Notes: generated by a model from the sequence alone, not told the origin. A stretch of 60,535 nucleotides of DNA from Candidatus Metalachnospira gallinarum (GCA_904378045.1 CAJFHC010000004.1:1-60535), one strand, 5' to 3'. Numbered from the stretch's first letter, positions 27,901 to 39,238 are shown. Translations and numbers: made by a program.

Positions 27901-30900
27901 TTATTCTTCGGTTGTTTCCGACTCGATGATGATCTCGGGCTCAAGCGCGAGGTCTTCCTCGGACATTTCCTGCACGTCCTCGATGTCGATATTTCTGTAT
28001 CTTGACATTCCTGTTCCGGCAGGGATAGGCTTACCGATAATGACGTTCTCTTTAAGTCCGTTAAGCGGGTCGATCTTTCCTTTGATAGCCGCCTCCGTAA
28101 GTACCCTTGTGGTTTCCTGGAATGACGCGGCCGAAAGGAATGAATCCGTTGCGAGTGACGCCTTTGTGATACCAAGGAGAACCCTTGTGCCCTTTGCGGG
28201 CTCCTTGCCCTGCTCCTCAAGCTCGGCGTTGGTGTCCTCGAATGTGAGCCAGTCAACAAGGCTTCCGGGAAGGAAGTCGGTATCTCCGATCTCGTCTATC
28301 CTTACTCTCTTAAGCATCTGACGAACGATTACTTCGATATGCTTGTCGTTGATCTCAACACCCTGGAGCCTGTAAACTCTCTGGACCTCCTGAAGCATAT
28401 AGTCCTGAACGCCTCTGAGTCCTTTGATTTTAAGGATGTCATGGGGATTTACGGAACCTTCTGTGATCTCGTCTCCGGCGCCGATAACGTCTCCGTCAAA
28501 TACTTTTATTCTCGAGCCGTAAGGGATAAGGTAATCCTTTGCCTCTCCGGTTTCTTCATTAGTAATGGTTACCTCGCGTTTTTTCTTGTTGTCCGTAACG
28601 GTAACTTTTCCGCCAAACTCGGAAATGATAGCGAGTCCCTTAGGCTTTCTTGCCTCAAAAAGCTCCTCAACACGGGGAAGACCCTGTGTGATGTCGTCTC
28701 CGGCAATACCTCCGGTATGGAAGGTACGCATCGTAAGCTGTGTACCGGGCTCTCCGATGGACTGAGCCGCGATGATTCCGACCGACTCTCCGATACGAAC
28801 GGAACGTCCGCTGGCCATGTTAGCTCCGTAGCATTTAGCGCAGACACCGATCTTGGAACGGCATGTAAGAACCGTTCTTATAAGAACACTCTTGATTCCC
28901 GCTTTTTCAACCTTCTCGGCCTGATCCGGCGTAATCATAGTATCGGCTGGAACAATTATTTCTCCCGTCTCGGGATCAACTATATCGTTGACCGACCAAC
29001 GTCCTCTAAGTCTGTCCTGAAGGCTCTCTATCACCTCGTTGCCGTCAACAAAGGCGCTTACCCAAAGGCCGGGAACTTCCTTGCCCTCCGGCGTACAATC
29101 CCACTCGCGGACAATTATATCCTGGGAAACGTCTACAAGACGTCTTGTAAGATATCCTGAGTCGGCTGTACGGAGAGCCGTATCGGTAAGTCCTTTACGG
29201 GCGCCGTGGGCTGAAATGAAATACTCCAGAACCGAAAGTCCTTCACGGAAGTTTGACTTGATAGGCAGCTCGATAATTCCTCCGGAAGGGTTGGCCATAA
29301 GTCCACGCATACCGGCAAGCTGCTTGATCTGGCTGTTGGAACCACGGGCTCCAGAGTCAGCCATCATAAAGATGTTGTTATATTTTCCGAGTCCTTTAAG
29401 AAGGGCGTCGGTGATCTTGTCGTTGGCGATGTTCCACGTCTCGATGACTTTGTTATGACGCTCGTCGTCGGTCATAAAGCCTCGTTTATATTTCTTTGTT
29501 ATCTTCTCAACGGTTTCCTCGGCCTCCTCAAGGTATATCTTCTTTTCCTTGGGGATCTCCATATCGGAAATGGAAACCGTAAGGGCTGCTCTTGTGGAAT
29601 ATTTATATCCGAGCGCCTTTATCTTGTCGAGCATATCGGCCGTTTCCGTAGCTCCGCGTTTGTTGATACATTTATTGATGATCTTTCCGATCATTTTCTT
29701 TGTTACGAGGAAGTCGATCTCATATCTGAACTTCTCGTCATCGTTCGTTCTGTCGATATATCCGAGGTTCTGAGGGATAGCCTCGTTGAAGATTATTCTT
29801 CCTACGGTCGTAATGACGATCCTGCTTTCCTCAACTCCGTCAAACGTAAGCGTTCTTCTTACTTTAACAGGCTCGTGGAGAGATACCTCTCTGTTTTCAT
29901 AAGCGAGGATGGCTTCTCTTTCGTCCCTGTATATTTTATATACGGGATGAGTTATGGGGTTGCCGTCTCCGTCAAGCACGGGGTTGCCGTCGGCATCCGT
30001 CTCAGGCACCTGCTTTACAAGCTCATCCTTGCAAAGCGTGAGATAGTACATTCCGAGGATCATATCCTGCGTAGGTACTGTAACGGGAGCTCCGTCGGAA
30101 GGTTTGAGAAGGTTGTTGGGTGAGAGCAGAAGGAATCTGCACTCTGCCTGCGCCTCTACCGAAAGGGGCACATGGACAGCCATCTGGTCTCCGTCGAAGT
30201 CAGCGTTGTATGCTGTACATACAAGGGGATGGAGCTTTATCGCGCGTCCCTCAACGAGTACGGGCTCAAAGGCCTGAATACCAAGTCTGTGGAGCGTAGG
30301 AGCACGGTTGAGCATTACAGGATGCTCTTTGATAACGTCCTCAAGCACGTCCCAGACCTCTGTCTGAAGTCTCTCTATCATCCTCTTCGCGGATTTTACG
30401 TTGTGGGCAAGGCCTTTCTCAACGAGCTTTTTCATAACGAACGGCTTGAAAAGCTCGATAGCCATTTCCTTTGGAAGTCCGCACTGGTATATTTTAAGCT
30501 CAGGTCCTACGACGATAACAGAACGTCCGGAATAGTCTACACGTTTTCCGAGAAGGTTCTGACGGAAACGTCCCTGTTTTCCCTTAAGCATATCTGAAAG
30601 GGATTTAAGCGGTCTGTTTCCGGGGCCTGTTACTGGTCTGCCGCGGCGGCCGTTGTCGATAAGCGCGTCAACAGCCTCCTGGAGCATCCTCTTCTCGTTT
30701 CTGACGATGATATCGGGCGCTCCAAGCTCAAGCAGTCTCTTGAGACGGTTATTTCTGTTTATTACTCTTCTGTAGAGATCGTTGAGGTCGCTGGTGGCGA
30801 AACGTCCGCCGTCAAGCTGAACCATGGGACGGATATCCGGAGGGATAACCGGGATGGCGTCAAGTATCATCCATTCGGGTTTGTTTCCCGAAAGCCTGAA

Positions 30901-31557
30901 TGACTCAATTACCTCAAGACGTTTGATTATTCTTATCTTTTTCTGTCCTGTTGTGTTGGCAAGCTGTTTTTTAAGCTCCTCGGACTCTTTCTCTAAATCG
31001 ATCGCGCAGAGCAGCTCTTTTATTGCCTCGGCGCCCATTCCTACCCTGAATGTGTCGCCGTATTTCTCAAGCATATCCTTATATTCTCTCTCTGAAAGGA
31101 GATCCTTCTGATGAAGGTTCGTTTCTCCCGGGTCAAGAACGATATAGCTTCCGAAATAAAGCACCTTCTCAAGGGCCTTCGGCGACATGGAAAGTATAAG
31201 TCCCATGCGGCTGGGGATGCCCTTGAAGTACCATATATGGGAAACGGGAGCCGCGAGCTCGATATGTCCCATACGCTCGCGTCTTACCTTTGCCTTTGTG
31301 ACCTCAACTCCGCATCGGTCGCAGACAACTCCCTTGTATCTTATTCTTTTATATTTACCGCAGTGGCACTCCCAGTCCTTTGTGGGTCCGAAGATCCTTT
31401 CGCAGAAAAGGCCGTCCCTCTCGGGCTTAAGTGTCCTGTAGTTGATAGTTTCAGGCTTTTTTACCTCACCATGACTCCATTCACGAATTTTTTCCGGAGA
31501 AGCCAGGCCGATCTTGATCGAATCGAATACTATGCCCTGCTGTGTGTTCTGCTGCAT
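27901..31557 (-). CDS. rpoC: DNA-directed RNA polymerase subunit beta'
   Basis: Catalytic subunit of RNA polymerase. The 1218-residue product has the N-terminal zinc finger [20 protein letters not shown] (about 60-79), the catalytic magnesium motif [15 protein letters not shown] (about 455), the bridge helix/trigger loop region ([16 protein letters not shown]) and a second zinc site with [13 protein letters not shown]. It ends in an acidic stretch. 16 bases after rpoB. Confidence 0.99.
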   Translation of the reverse strand: MQQNTQQGIVFDSIKIGLASPEKIREWSHGEVKKPETINYRTLKPERDGLFCERIFGPTKDWECHCGKYKRIRYKGVVCDRCGVEVTKAKVRRERMGHIELAAPVSHIWYFKGIPSRMGLILSMSPKALEKVLYFGSYIVLDPGETNLHQKDLLSEREYKDMLEKYGDTFRVGMGAEAIKELLCAIDLEKESEELKKQLANTTGQKKIRIIKRLEVIESFRLSGNKPEWMILDAIPVIPPDIRPMVQLDGGRFATSDLNDLYRRVINRNNRLKRLLELGAPDIIVRNEKRMLQEAVDALIDNGRRGRPVTGPGNRPLKSLSDMLKGKQGRFRQNLLGKRVDYSGRSVIVVGPELKIYQCGLPKEMAIELFKPFVMKKLVEKGLAHNVKSAKRMIERLQTEVWDVLEDVIKEHPVMLNRAPTLHRLGIQAFEPVLVEGRAIKLHPLVCTAYNADFDGDQMAVHVPLSVEAQAECRFLLLSPNNLLKPSDGAPVTVPTQDMILGMYYLTLCKDELVKQVPETDADGNPVLDGDGNPITHPVYKIYRDEREAILAYENREVSLHEPVKVRRTLTFDGVEESRIVITTVGRIIFNEAIPQNLGYIDRTNDDEKFRYEIDFLVTKKMIGKIINKCINKRGATETADMLDKIKALGYKYSTRAALTVSISDMEIPKEKKIYLEEAEETVEKITKKYKRGFMTDDERHNKVIETWNIANDKITDALLKGLGKYNNIFMMADSGARGSNSQIKQLAGMRGLMANPSGGIIELPIKSNFREGLSVLEYFISAHGARKGLTDTALRTADSGYLTRRLVDVSQDIIVREWDCTPEGKEVPGLWVSAFVDGNEVIESLQDRLRGRWSVNDIVDPETGEIIVPADTMITPDQAEKVEKAGIKSVLIRTVLTCRSKIGVCAKCYGANMASGRSVRIGESVGIIAAQSIGEPGTQLTMRTFHTGGIAGDDITQGLPRVEELFEARKPKGLAIISEFGGKVTVTDNKKKREVTITNEETGEAKDYLIPYGSRIKVFDGDVIGAGDEITEGSVNPHDILKIKGLRGVQDYMLQEVQRVYRLQGVEINDKHIEVIVRQMLKRVRIDEIGDTDFLPGSLVDWLTFEDTNAELEEQGKEPAKGTRVLLGITKASLATDSFLSAASFQETTRVLTEAAIKGKIDPLNGLKENVIIGKPIPAGTGMSRYRNIDIEDVQEMSEEDLALEPEIIIESETTEE

Positions 31558-31573
31558 TTAACATTCTCCCTTC

Positions 31574-34500
31574 TCAGTCTTCGTCGTCATAGCTATCAGT
31601 ATAATCGTCATCATTGTATTTATAGTCGTCCGAGTCAGCGTCATTTCCAAAGATCATATCTATGGTGTCGTTAAGGCTTCCCTCTTCCTCGGAATATCCG
31701 CTTGGATTCCTGTCAAGATCGTTTACGACCTGCATTTCGATATTTTCTCCAATATCGTCGTCATCAATGGACTCCTTGATCTCAACCTCTGTATGGTCGG
31801 CTCTGAGAACTCTGATATCAAGGGCAAGGGACTGGAGCTCTTTAAGAAGCACCTTGAATGATTCGGGCACTCCGGGCTCGGGTATGTTCTCGCCTTTGAC
31901 AATGGCCTCGTAAGTCTTGACACGTCCAACGATATCGTCGGATTTTACAGTAAGTATTTCCTGAAGAGTATAAGCCGCGCCGTATGCCTCGAGGGCCCAA
32001 ACCTCCATCTCTCCGAAACGCTGTCCTCCGAACTGTGCTTTACCGCCGAGGGGCTGCTGCGTTACAAGTGAGTAAGGACCTGTCGAACGGGCATGGATCT
32101 TATCGTCAACAAGATGATGGAGTTTCAGGTAGTGCATGAATCCGATTGTTACCCTGTTGTCAAAGGGCTCTCCGGTACGTCCGTCACGGAGTTCTACCTT
32201 TCCGTCTCGGCTGAGCTTAACGCCCTTCCATTCAGCCCTGTGATCCCTGTTTTCATAGAGCTCGTCATATATATCGCCCTGAAGGAGAGGCTTCCATTTC
32301 TCGGAGAATTCCTCCCATTCGGTATTTACATAGTCATTGGCCATCTCAAGCGTGTCCATAATGTCCACCTCGGTGGCTCCATCGAATACCGGCGTTGATA
32401 TCTTCCAGCCGAGAGCCTTTGCTGCCAGCGAAAGATGGGTCTCAAGCACCTGTCCGATATTCATTCGTGAGGGGATACCAAGAGGGTTAAGCACGATATC
32501 AAGCGGACGTCCGTTCTCAAGGAAAGGCATATCCTCAACGGGAAGCACTCTTGAAACGACACCCTTGTTACCGTGACGGCCGGCCATCTTGTCTCCAACG
32601 GAGATCTTTCTCTTCTGAGCGATATAAACACGCACGAGCTGGTTTACTCCGGGTCCGATGTCGTCGCCGTTTTCTCTTGTGAATATTTTTACGTCAACGA
32701 TTATACCCGTCTCGCCATGGGGAACTCTGAGGGACGTATCCCTTACTTCCCTTGCCTTCTCGCCGAAAATCGCTCTGAGAAGTCTTTCCTCGGCCGTAAG
32801 CTCGGTCTCTCCCTTAGGAGTAACCTTTCCGACAAGTATATCGTTCGAGCGAACCTCCGCTCCGATACGGATAACTCCTCTTTCGTCGAGGTCTCTGAGA
32901 GCGTCCTCGCCGACGTTAGGAATATCCCTTGTTATTTCTTCGGGTCCGAGTTTTGTATCCCTTGCCTCGGCCTCAAATTCCTCTATATGAACGGATGTAT
33001 ATACGTCCTCCTGAACAAGTCTCTCGCTGAGAAGAACGGCATCCTCGTAGTTATAACCTTCCCATGTCATGAATCCGATAAGAGGGTTCTTTCCGAGGGA
33101 AAGCTCTCCGTTGCTTGTGGAAGCTCCGTCAGCGATTATCCTGCCGGCCTCTATCCTGTCGCCCTTGTTTACGATTGGTCTCTGGTTCATGCATGTGCCC
33201 TGGTTGCTTCTCTGGAACTTGATAAGATGGTAAACATCCTTCTGTCCGCTGTCAGTCTTTATAACGATCTCGTTGGCCGAAAGCTTTTCGACAACACCGC
33301 TGTTTTTAGCCACAACGGCGATACCCGAGTCTTTTGCGGCCTTGTATTCCATACCTGTTCCTACTATGGGTGAGTCCGTCGTAAGAAGGGGTACTGCCTG
33401 ACGCTGCATGTTGGAACCCATAAGGGCACGGTTAGCGTCGTCGTTCTCAAGGAAAGGAATGAGGGCTGTAGCTACGGAAACCATCTGCTTGGGCGAAACG
33501 TCCATAAGCTGTACTTCCGTTCTGTCAACCTCGATAATGTCCTCGCGGTGACGTCCTGTAACCTTTTTATTTATGAAATGGCCTTCCTCATCAAGGGGCT
33601 CATTGGCCTGAGCTACGTTGTAGTTTTCCTCCTCGTCTGCGGTAACATATATTACCTCGTCTGTAACTCTGGGGATATCTCCGCTCTGATCAACGATCCT
33701 GTAAGGAGCCTCGATAAATCCGTACTCATTGATACGCGCGAATGTGGCGAGGGAGTTGATAAGACCGATGTTGGGTCCCTCTGGCGTCTCTATGGGGCAC
33801 ATTCTTCCGTAATGCGAATGGTGAACGTCTCGAACCTCAAATCCGGCTCTCTCTCTTGAAAGACCTCCGGGGCCGAGGGCTGAAAGACGGCGCTTATGCG
33901 TAAGCTCGGCAAGGGGGTTGTTCTGATCCATGAACTGTGAAAGCTGGGAGCTTCCGAAGAATTCCTTTATTGCCGCCGTAACGGGTCTTACATTTATAAG
34001 AGCCTGGGGAGTCGCGTTTTCCATATCCTGAATGGTCATACGCTCACGGACTACCCTTTCCATTCTTGAAAGGCCGATACGGAACTGGTTCTGTAAAAGC
34101 TCTCCAACGGAACGGATACGTCTGTTTCCAAGGTGGTCGATATCATCCACGTTTCCGTAACCGAGGTCAAGATGCATAACATAGTTGATAGAAGCCATAA
34201 TATCCTCAACGGTTATATGGATGGGCACAAGCTCATGGTATCTTTCCTTTACGGTTGCCTTAAGGGCGTCAACGCTCTCAAACGCGTCAAGTATCTCGCG
34301 CATAACGGGATAGTATACTTTTTCCTTTACTCCGATGTCCGCAGATGTTATTCCGTACTGAGCGATATAAGGATCCATGGAAACGGCTCTGTTTGAAAGC
34401 ACCTTTATGGCTTTTCCCTCGTCCGTTCTTACGGTTATCGACGCAACGCCTGTATCCTGGATCTCCTCAAGGATAGCGGGAGTAAGCACTGTCTCCGCCT

Positions 34501-35422
34501 CGCAGACGATCTCGCCCGTAAGAGGATCGATAACGTCCTGATCGAGCACCGTACCGCTGACACGGCTCTTTAATGAAAGTTTTTTATTGAATTTGTAACG
34601 TCCAACCTTTGCCAGGTCATATCTCTTGGGGTCGAAGAACATTCCGCGAAGAAGGCTCTCTGAGCTTTCCACCGTAGGAGGCTCGCCGGGTCTGAGCTTT
34701 TTGTAAAGCTCGATAAGGCCTTCCTCATAGTTTTTGCTTACGTCCTTCTCGATTGTAGCGAGTATTTTAGGCTCCTCGCCGAAAAGCTCTATGATCTCAG
34801 CGTCGGTGCTGACTCCGAGGGCTCTTATGAGAACGGTAACAGGCACCTTTCTTGTACGGTCCACACGAACGCTGAAAACGTCGTTTGAGTCCGTCTCATA
34901 CTCAAGCCAAGCTCCCCTGTTGGGGATGACCGTAGATGAAAGGAGCTTCTTTCCGAGTTTGTCAAATTCCGAAGCGTAGTAGATTCCGGGCGATCTTACA
35001 AGCTGGCTGACGATTACACGCTCAGCGCCGTTTATAATGAAGGTTCCGGTATCTGTCATAAGAGGGAAATCTCCCATAAAGATCTCCTGATCTTTGATTT
35101 CCTCAGTCTCTCTGTTTATAAGCCTTGCCCTTACCTTAAGAGGAGCCGCGTATGTCGCGTCCCTTTCCTTGCATTCCTCAATGGAATATTTGGGCGTTGA
35201 CTCAAGCACAAAGCTCGTGAACTCAAGCACAAGATTGCCGTTGAAATCGGTAATAGGAGAAATGTCGTCAAAGACCTCCTGAAGGCCTTCGTCAAGGAAC
35301 CACTGGTACGAGTTTTTCTGAACCTCAATGAGATTAGGCATCTCAAGGACTTCCTTTATCCTTGAATAGCTTTTTCTCGTCAGCTCGCCCATCTGAACCG
35401 AGTGAATTCTGTTTTTTTCCAT
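31574..35422 (-). CDS. rpoB: DNA-directed RNA polymerase subunit beta with acidic tail
   Basis: Beta forms one pincer and the rifampicin pocket. The 1282-residue product has the pocket segment [20 protein letters not shown] with wild-type residues followed by [10 protein letters not shown], and the C-terminal clamp anchor ([17 protein letters not shown]). Beyond the usual end it carries a tail of about 60 residues rich in Asp, Tyr and Glu, ending YTDSYDDED. rplKAJL is not upstream; a divergent aldolase gene lies beyond a 610-base gap. Confidence 0.99.
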   Translation of the reverse strand: MEKNRIHSVQMGELTRKSYSRIKEVLEMPNLIEVQKNSYQWFLDEGLQEVFDDISPITDFNGNLVLEFTSFVLESTPKYSIEECKERDATYAAPLKVRARLINRETEEIKDQEIFMGDFPLMTDTGTFIINGAERVIVSQLVRSPGIYYASEFDKLGKKLLSSTVIPNRGAWLEYETDSNDVFSVRVDRTRKVPVTVLIRALGVSTDAEIIELFGEEPKILATIEKDVSKNYEEGLIELYKKLRPGEPPTVESSESLLRGMFFDPKRYDLAKVGRYKFNKKLSLKSRVSGTVLDQDVIDPLTGEIVCEAETVLTPAILEEIQDTGVASITVRTDEGKAIKVLSNRAVSMDPYIAQYGITSADIGVKEKVYYPVMREILDAFESVDALKATVKERYHELVPIHITVEDIMASINYVMHLDLGYGNVDDIDHLGNRRIRSVGELLQNQFRIGLSRMERVVRERMTIQDMENATPQALINVRPVTAAIKEFFGSSQLSQFMDQNNPLAELTHKRRLSALGPGGLSRERAGFEVRDVHHSHYGRMCPIETPEGPNIGLINSLATFARINEYGFIEAPYRIVDQSGDIPRVTDEVIYVTADEEENYNVAQANEPLDEEGHFINKKVTGRHREDIIEVDRTEVQLMDVSPKQMVSVATALIPFLENDDANRALMGSNMQRQAVPLLTTDSPIVGTGMEYKAAKDSGIAVVAKNSGVVEKLSANEIVIKTDSGQKDVYHLIKFQRSNQGTCMNQRPIVNKGDRIEAGRIIADGASTSNGELSLGKNPLIGFMTWEGYNYEDAVLLSERLVQEDVYTSVHIEEFEAEARDTKLGPEEITRDIPNVGEDALRDLDERGVIRIGAEVRSNDILVGKVTPKGETELTAEERLLRAIFGEKAREVRDTSLRVPHGETGIIVDVKIFTRENGDDIGPGVNQLVRVYIAQKRKISVGDKMAGRHGNKGVVSRVLPVEDMPFLENGRPLDIVLNPLGIPSRMNIGQVLETHLSLAAKALGWKISTPVFDGATEVDIMDTLEMANDYVNTEWEEFSEKWKPLLQGDIYDELYENRDHRAEWKGVKLSRDGKVELRDGRTGEPFDNRVTIGFMHYLKLHHLVDDKIHARSTGPYSLVTQQPLGGKAQFGGQRFGEMEVWALEAYGAAYTLQEILTVKSDDIVGRVKTYEAIVKGENIPEPGVPESFKVLLKELQSLALDIRVLRADHTEVEIKESIDDDDIGENIEMQVVNDLDRNPSGYSEEEGSLNDTIDMIFGNDADSDDYKYNDDDYTDSYDDED

Positions 35423-35810
35423 AAAGCCACCCCTTAAAAAAATTAGACGTTGACAGGTAATTTACAAAATTATTTATCTATGACGGCCCTTGATCCCGTC
35501 CCAAAGGTTTTATTTATATCCCGAGGATTCCTGCGGATACAAATAAAACATTCGGACATTGGCCGTATAAAAAATTAAGAACTGCCCGAATCAAAGCCCG
35601 CCTTTTGCCCCTTAGCCTTTGATCAGCAAGGGGTAAAAAGTTCACAAAAATTCAGGAAATTCTATGTTTCAAAGGTTAAAACAAGAAAATATTTCTTGTT
35701 TTTCATATATAATTGACAACTGCCAGTCGATTTAATCAAAAAACTTTGTCAAAAAACAACTTAAACTTATTTGTCAACACAAATTTCATTATTTTTACTA
35801 AATAAAGCTG

Positions 35811-35839
35811 TTGAAATAGGTTTTCGCTTGTGCTATAAT
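35811..35839 (+). promoter_or_regulatory. Upstream plus-strand promoter in the rpoB leader region
   Basis: TTGAAA (35811-35816) and TATAAT (35834-35839) are 17 bases apart. The start near 35846 lies inside the predicted rpoB leader on the other strand, so the two transcripts would overlap in antisense. It may give a long leader to the aldolase gene or an unlinked small RNA. Confidence 0.7.
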
Positions 35840-35885
35840 AAATTCAAATTGTGAACAGCTATTTGTCATATCGACAGGTTTAATT

Positions 35886-35914
35886 ATAGTACCATAAAAG
35901 TTTTTGTTTGTCAA
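35886..35914 (-). promoter_or_regulatory. Candidate rpoB promoter
   Basis: On the minus strand TTGACA (35909-35914) and TACTAT (35886-35891) are 17 bases apart. The leader to rpoB would be about 455 bases. A nearer promoter was not convincing. Confidence 0.65.
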
Positions 35915-35965
35915 TACAAATCAGGTTAACACCTGTTATTTTTTTGCGCAAAATCATAGAATATG

Positions 35966-35994
35966 TTGATTAAAGCAATTTCCGATGCTACTAT
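35966..35994 (+). promoter_or_regulatory. Promoter of the class II aldolase gene
   Basis: TTGATT (35966-35971) and TACTAT (35989-35994) are 17 bases apart, about 30 bases before the ribosome-binding site of the aldolase gene. Confidence 0.6.
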
Positions 35995-36032
35995 TATCAT
36001 ATAACATATTAAAATAAAGGCGGGTGGATATT

Positions 36033-36698
36033 ATGCTTTTGCAGGATATACGAGAGGAACTCATTTACTACGGGAAAAAGGCCGTGCAAAACGGGCTTAC
36101 AAAAGGAACGGGCGGCAACTTAAGCGTCTGCGACCGCGAAAGCTCCATAATGGCTATTACTCCCAGCGGTATAGACTATTTTGAAATAAAACCTGAACAG
36201 ATCGTTTTGATAGACGTGCAGACCGGAAAGATCGTTGACGGCGACGCCCTTCCGTCCAGCGAAAGGGATATGCACAGGATCTTTTACAAATACCGAACCG
36301 ACCTTGACGCCATAATACATACCCATTCGATTTTCGCCGCCACTCTCTCCTGTTTAAGGCAGCCGCTTCCCGCGGTTCACTATATGTCAGCCCTTGCCGG
36401 AGGCGATGTAAGATGCGCCGAGTACGCGACCTACGGCACTGTTGCCCTCGCAAAAAACGCGTTCAAAGCTATGGCAGACAGAAAAGCTGTGCTTTTGGCC
36501 AATCATGGCCTGCTTGCCGGAGGAACAAGCCTTGCCGACGCCTTCAATGTCATTGAGGAAATAGAGTTCTGCTGCGAGATATATTATAGGACAAAGTCAA
36601 TAGGCGATCCTGTAATACTGCCCGAAGACGAAATGGCTCGGATGGTAGAAAGGTTCAAGGCCTACGGTAAAAAACCGGAGGAACATGAGGAAATATAA
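36033..36698 (+). CDS. Class II aldolase, L-fuculose-phosphate aldolase-like
   Basis: A zinc-dependent aldolase of the FucA/AraD/adducin family, cleaving a sugar phosphate to a two-carbon aldehyde and dihydroxyacetone phosphate. The 221-residue product shows the ligands in order: Glu in PSSERDMH, the His pair in HTHSIFAATL and His in LLANHGLLAGG, with the phosphate site TKGTGGNLSV near residue 24. A GTG three codons upstream lies within the ribosome-binding site, so the ATG is chosen. No fucose genes are nearby; the substrate could also be a salvage sugar phosphate such as 5-deoxyribulose phosphate. Confidence 0.88.
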   Translation: MLLQDIREELIYYGKKAVQNGLTKGTGGNLSVCDRESSIMAITPSGIDYFEIKPEQIVLIDVQTGKIVDGDALPSSERDMHRIFYKYRTDLDAIIHTHSIFAATLSCLRQPLPAVHYMSALAGGDVRCAEYATYGTVALAKNAFKAMADRKAVLLANHGLLAGGTSLADAFNVIEEIEFCCEIYYRTKSIGDPVILPEDEMARMVERFKAYGKKPEEHEEI

Positions 36699-36699
36699 A

Positions 36700-36736
36700 C
36701 AAAAAGCAAGGGATCGCTCTGTTCCCTTGCTTTTAT
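36700..36736. terminator. Bidirectional terminator between aldolase and FAH genes
   Basis: AAAAGCAAGGGA (36702-36713) pairs with TCCCTTGCTTTT (36723-36734). The T-run on one side and A-run on the other let it serve both convergent genes. Confidence 0.88.
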
Positions 36737-36791
36737 ACTGTTTATCGCTTTAATTTCTTACTATTTAACTGTTTTTTTATTTAGCTGTTTT

Positions 36792-37643
36792 TCATTTAAC
36801 TATTTTGTTTCTGAGCTTTCCTATTTTCTCTATTTCACATTCCACAACGTCGCCTTCCTTAAGGAAGCAGGGAGGATCCATACCCATTCCAACTCCGGAG
36901 GGCGTTCCGGTGGCGATTATCGTTCCGGCCTTGAGCGTCATACCGTGGCTCAGCTCGCTTATAATATGGTCGATGTCAGTGATGAGCATATCTGTCGTTC
37001 CGTTCTGTCTCAGCTCACCGTTTACCTTTGACGTTATCCTTAGAGCAGGCGGGTAATCTATCTCATCGGCAGTGACTATGCAGGGTCCCATGGGAGTGAA
37101 ATCGTCAAGGCTCTTGCCGAAATACCACTGTTTGTGTGATGTCTGGACATTTCTGGCGCTTATATCGTTTATTACGGTATATCCGAAAATATAGTCCTTT
37201 ACTTCCTCAAGAGGCACATCCTTAGCGTCTTTTCCTATGATAACGCCAAGCTCGGACTCATAGTCAAGGCTGTCTACTATATCAAAATGCCCGCATATGT
37301 CCCATCCGTCCCCGGGAGCGAAGTTTACCCTTTTAGAGAAATAGATCGCCTTCGGTCTTTCGCCGCCAAAGGCTTCTTTATCAAACTTTTCCGACTCTTT
37401 AGCATGATCGGCGTAGTTTATGCCCAGGCATATCACGTCCTGCTTCGGGCGCGGAATAGGCGCGAGCATCCTGACCTGATCCGCTTCGACCATCCTGCCG
37501 TTGTCAATATTTCCTTCTTTGACCCCGCCGTTGTCTATTATCTCGTTTACCGATGACACGCCGCCGAGGAGACATACTTTTCCGTCCTCCATAAGAACGC
37601 CGGCGTATTCTTTTTCATTATAAATACAGGTAACGATCTTCAT
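36792..37643 (-). CDS. Fumarylacetoacetate hydrolase-fold protein
   Basis: A 283-residue FAH-family enzyme; family members hydrolyse or decarboxylate beta-diketo acids or tautomerise oxaloacetate. Metal ligands Glu, Glu and Asp are visible in DYESELGVIIGKD and VINDISARN; the QWYFGKSLDDFTPMGP and ATGTPSGVGMGMDPP signatures are intact. The N-terminal about 60 residues form the small accessory domain. Exact substrate not predictable; oxaloacetate tautomerase/acylpyruvase activity is the likeliest guess. Confidence 0.85.
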   Translation of the reverse strand: MKIVTCIYNEKEYAGVLMEDGKVCLLGGVSSVNEIIDNGGVKEGNIDNGRMVEADQVRMLAPIPRPKQDVICLGINYADHAKESEKFDKEAFGGERPKAIYFSKRVNFAPGDGWDICGHFDIVDSLDYESELGVIIGKDAKDVPLEEVKDYIFGYTVINDISARNVQTSHKQWYFGKSLDDFTPMGPCIVTADEIDYPPALRITSKVNGELRQNGTTDMLITDIDHIISELSHGMTLKAGTIIATGTPSGVGMGMDPPCFLKEGDVVECEIEKIGKLRNKIVK

Positions 37644-37671
37644 AGCTTTTCCCCCTTATCGTTTTTATTTT

Positions 37672-37700
37672 ATAATATCACATACTATAATATAGAACAA
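37672..37700 (-). promoter_or_regulatory. Candidate promoter of the FAH gene
   Basis: On the minus strand TTGTTC (37695-37700) and TATTAT (37672-37677) are 17 bases apart, in the short rubrerythrin-FAH gap. Confidence 0.5.
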
Positions 37701-37703
37701 GGT

Positions 37704-38339
37704 TTATTTTTGAGGAATTATCCACGGCATCAGCTCCGCCTTTATAAAATACCCTCTGTCATGGCTGCACACAGGGCACTGAGCCGGAGCCTCATTTCCT
37801 GTATAAACATATCCGCAGTTGAGGCAGATAAAGCCTGTTTCCACATCCGATACAAAAAGAGTTCCATCCTTTATCATTCTGGCGAAATTTCCGAACCTGT
37901 CACCGTGGGTCTTTTCTATCTCCGCGATATTGGCAAAGGCCTTTGCTATGGCCGTAAATCCTTCCCTTTCGGCCGTGAGTGAGAAATTTTTGTATACGTC
38001 GCCGTACTCCTCATACTCATTGCGTTCCGCCGCCATCAAAAGATCCCTTATGTCCTCATAATTATCCACGGGATAACCCCCATCGATAAATATGGTACCT
38101 CCCGTACTTTCTTTGAGATAGTCGTAAAATATTTCGGCATGCTCCTTCTCCTGGTTTGCCGTGAATGTGAATATAGCCTCGATGACATGGAGCTTCTCTT
38201 TTTTTGCCTTGGACGCGGCGAATGTATATCTGTTTCTTGCCTGGCTTTCTCCTGCGAAGGCTCTCATAAGATTTTCCTCCGTCTGGGAACCCTTTATGCC
38301 CTGCATAAATTTCTTTTCCGTAGGTGAATATATTGTCAT
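37704..38339 (-). CDS. rbr: Rubrerythrin
   Basis: Diiron peroxidase that detoxifies hydrogen peroxide in anaerobes. The 211-residue product has a ferritin-like four-helix domain with ligand motifs FAGESQARNRY, NQEKEHAEIF, ERNEYEEYG and EIEKTHGDRF, then a C-terminal rubredoxin domain with CLNCGYVY and CPVCSHDRGYF. The ATG lies nine bases from AAAGGAG. It follows the nitrogenase-like operon but is separated from it by a terminator. Confidence 0.95.
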   Translation of the reverse strand: MTIYSPTEKKFMQGIKGSQTEENLMRAFAGESQARNRYTFAASKAKKEKLHVIEAIFTFTANQEKEHAEIFYDYLKESTGGTIFIDGGYPVDNYEDIRDLLMAAERNEYEEYGDVYKNFSLTAEREGFTAIAKAFANIAEIEKTHGDRFGNFARMIKDGTLFVSDVETGFICLNCGYVYTGNEAPAQCPVCSHDRGYFIKAELMPWIIPQK

Positions 38340-38397
38340 TAAAAAGACTCCTTTCGTTTTTTATTATTATTTTCAGAAAGGAGCATATTATACATAT

Positions 38398-38440
38398 ATA
38401 AAAAAGCTCCGCAGTTTATTATAAAGCCACGGAGCTTTCA
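38398..38440 (-). terminator. Terminator of the nitrogenase-like/ABC operon
   Basis: AAAGCTCCG (38403-38411) pairs with CGGAGCTTT (38430-38438) around an AT-rich loop and is followed on the minus strand by TTTTTTATA. It closes the seven-gene operon that starts at 45735. Confidence 0.85.
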
Positions 38441-38446
38441 TACATT

Positions 38447-39238
38447 CTATGCCAGACTCAGAGGAATAACGCTTCTGTATACGAGATCGTTGAGTTTCAG
38501 CCTGTCCACATAAACATTCACTCCAAACGATACGCGCATATTCTGCTCGTTTATGATCTCTCCCGCCTCGCCGTAAAAGCTCGTTCCATCCCTGTTGAGC
38601 ATAAGGGCTTTATCCGACAGCTGCAGCGCGTGGGCAGGATAATGCGTATTGACTATGGCTGAAATATTCCTTTCTCTTGAAAGTTTTTTAATAGTATCAA
38701 GTATTATAAGCTGATTTTTGAAATCCAGGTTGCTTTCAGGCTCGTCAAGGACAAGCATCATCGGTGAAACTGTCAGGGCTCTGGCTATAAGCACCATTTG
38801 CAGTTCTCCCCCGCTCATCCTTGTGCAGAGCTTGTCCTTGAGATGCAGTATGCCTATGTCATCCATGGCTTTCAGGGCTGTCTCAATATCCTCGCTGCCC
38901 GGCTGCCTGAATGTGCCTATATGCGCGCTTCTTCCAAGAAGCACCATATCCAGCGCCGAATAGGCGAACGCCGCTCCTTTTGCCTGGGGAACGTAGGCTA
39001 TCTTTTTCCAAACGTCCCTATGCGAATATTCCTCAATGGATTTTCCGTCTATATACGTCTTTCCGTTGTCCCATTTGAGAAATCCCATCATGCACTTGAG
39101 AAGCGTTGTCTTTCCGACTCCGTTGGAGCCAAGTACGCTCAGCACTTCTCCACTTTCAACCTCAAAGCTTATATCGTTAAGTATTTTTCTTTTGTCATAC
39201 CCAAAGCTGCCGTTTCTGACTTCAAATTTCAAGACCAC
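38447..39238 (-). CDS. ABC transporter ATPase, iron-complex/heme/cobalamin class
   Basis: Energises the FecCD-type permease encoded just upstream. The 263-residue product has Walker A GSNGVGKTT (37-45), Q-loop PQAKGAAF, signature RMSGGELQMVLIARA, Walker B LVLDEPESNLDF and switch His in NTHYPAHAL. The FecE/BtuD/FhuC-type fold fits uptake of large chelates. Its start overlaps the permease stop by ten bases. Last gene of the operon. Confidence 0.93.
   Translation of the reverse strand: MVLKFEVRNGSFGYDKRKILNDISFEVESGEVLSVLGSNGVGKTTLLKCMMGFLKWDNGKTYIDGKSIEEYSHRDVWKKIAYVPQAKGAAFAYSALDMVLLGRSAHIGTFRQPGSEDIETALKAMDDIGILHLKDKLCTRMSGGELQMVLIARALTVSPMMLVLDEPESNLDFKNQLIILDTIKKLSRERNISAIVNTHYPAHALQLSDKALMLNRDGTSFYGEAGEIINEQNMRVSFGVNVYVDRLKLNDLVYRSVIPLSLA

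Larger units (their letters stand above)
35423..36032. promoter_or_regulatory. 610-base rpoB/aldolase divergent intergenic region
   Basis: No gene seen. It holds a minus-strand promoter for rpoB (35886-35914), two plus-strand promoters (35811-35839 and 35966-35994) and, in the rpoB leader of about 450 bases, several hairpins: AACAAGAAA/TTTCTTGTT near 35681-35702 and CCCCTT/AAGGGG near 35607-35635. The leader could be regulatory, but it does not obviously match the L10-binding leader usual upstream of rplJ-rplL-rpoB. Confidence 0.6.

Noticed and set aside
28339..29160. Open frame of 273 codons on the plus strand opposite rpoC
   Set aside because: It is antisense to conserved beta' sequence, has no ribosome-binding site or family match, and is explained by codon bias of rpoC.
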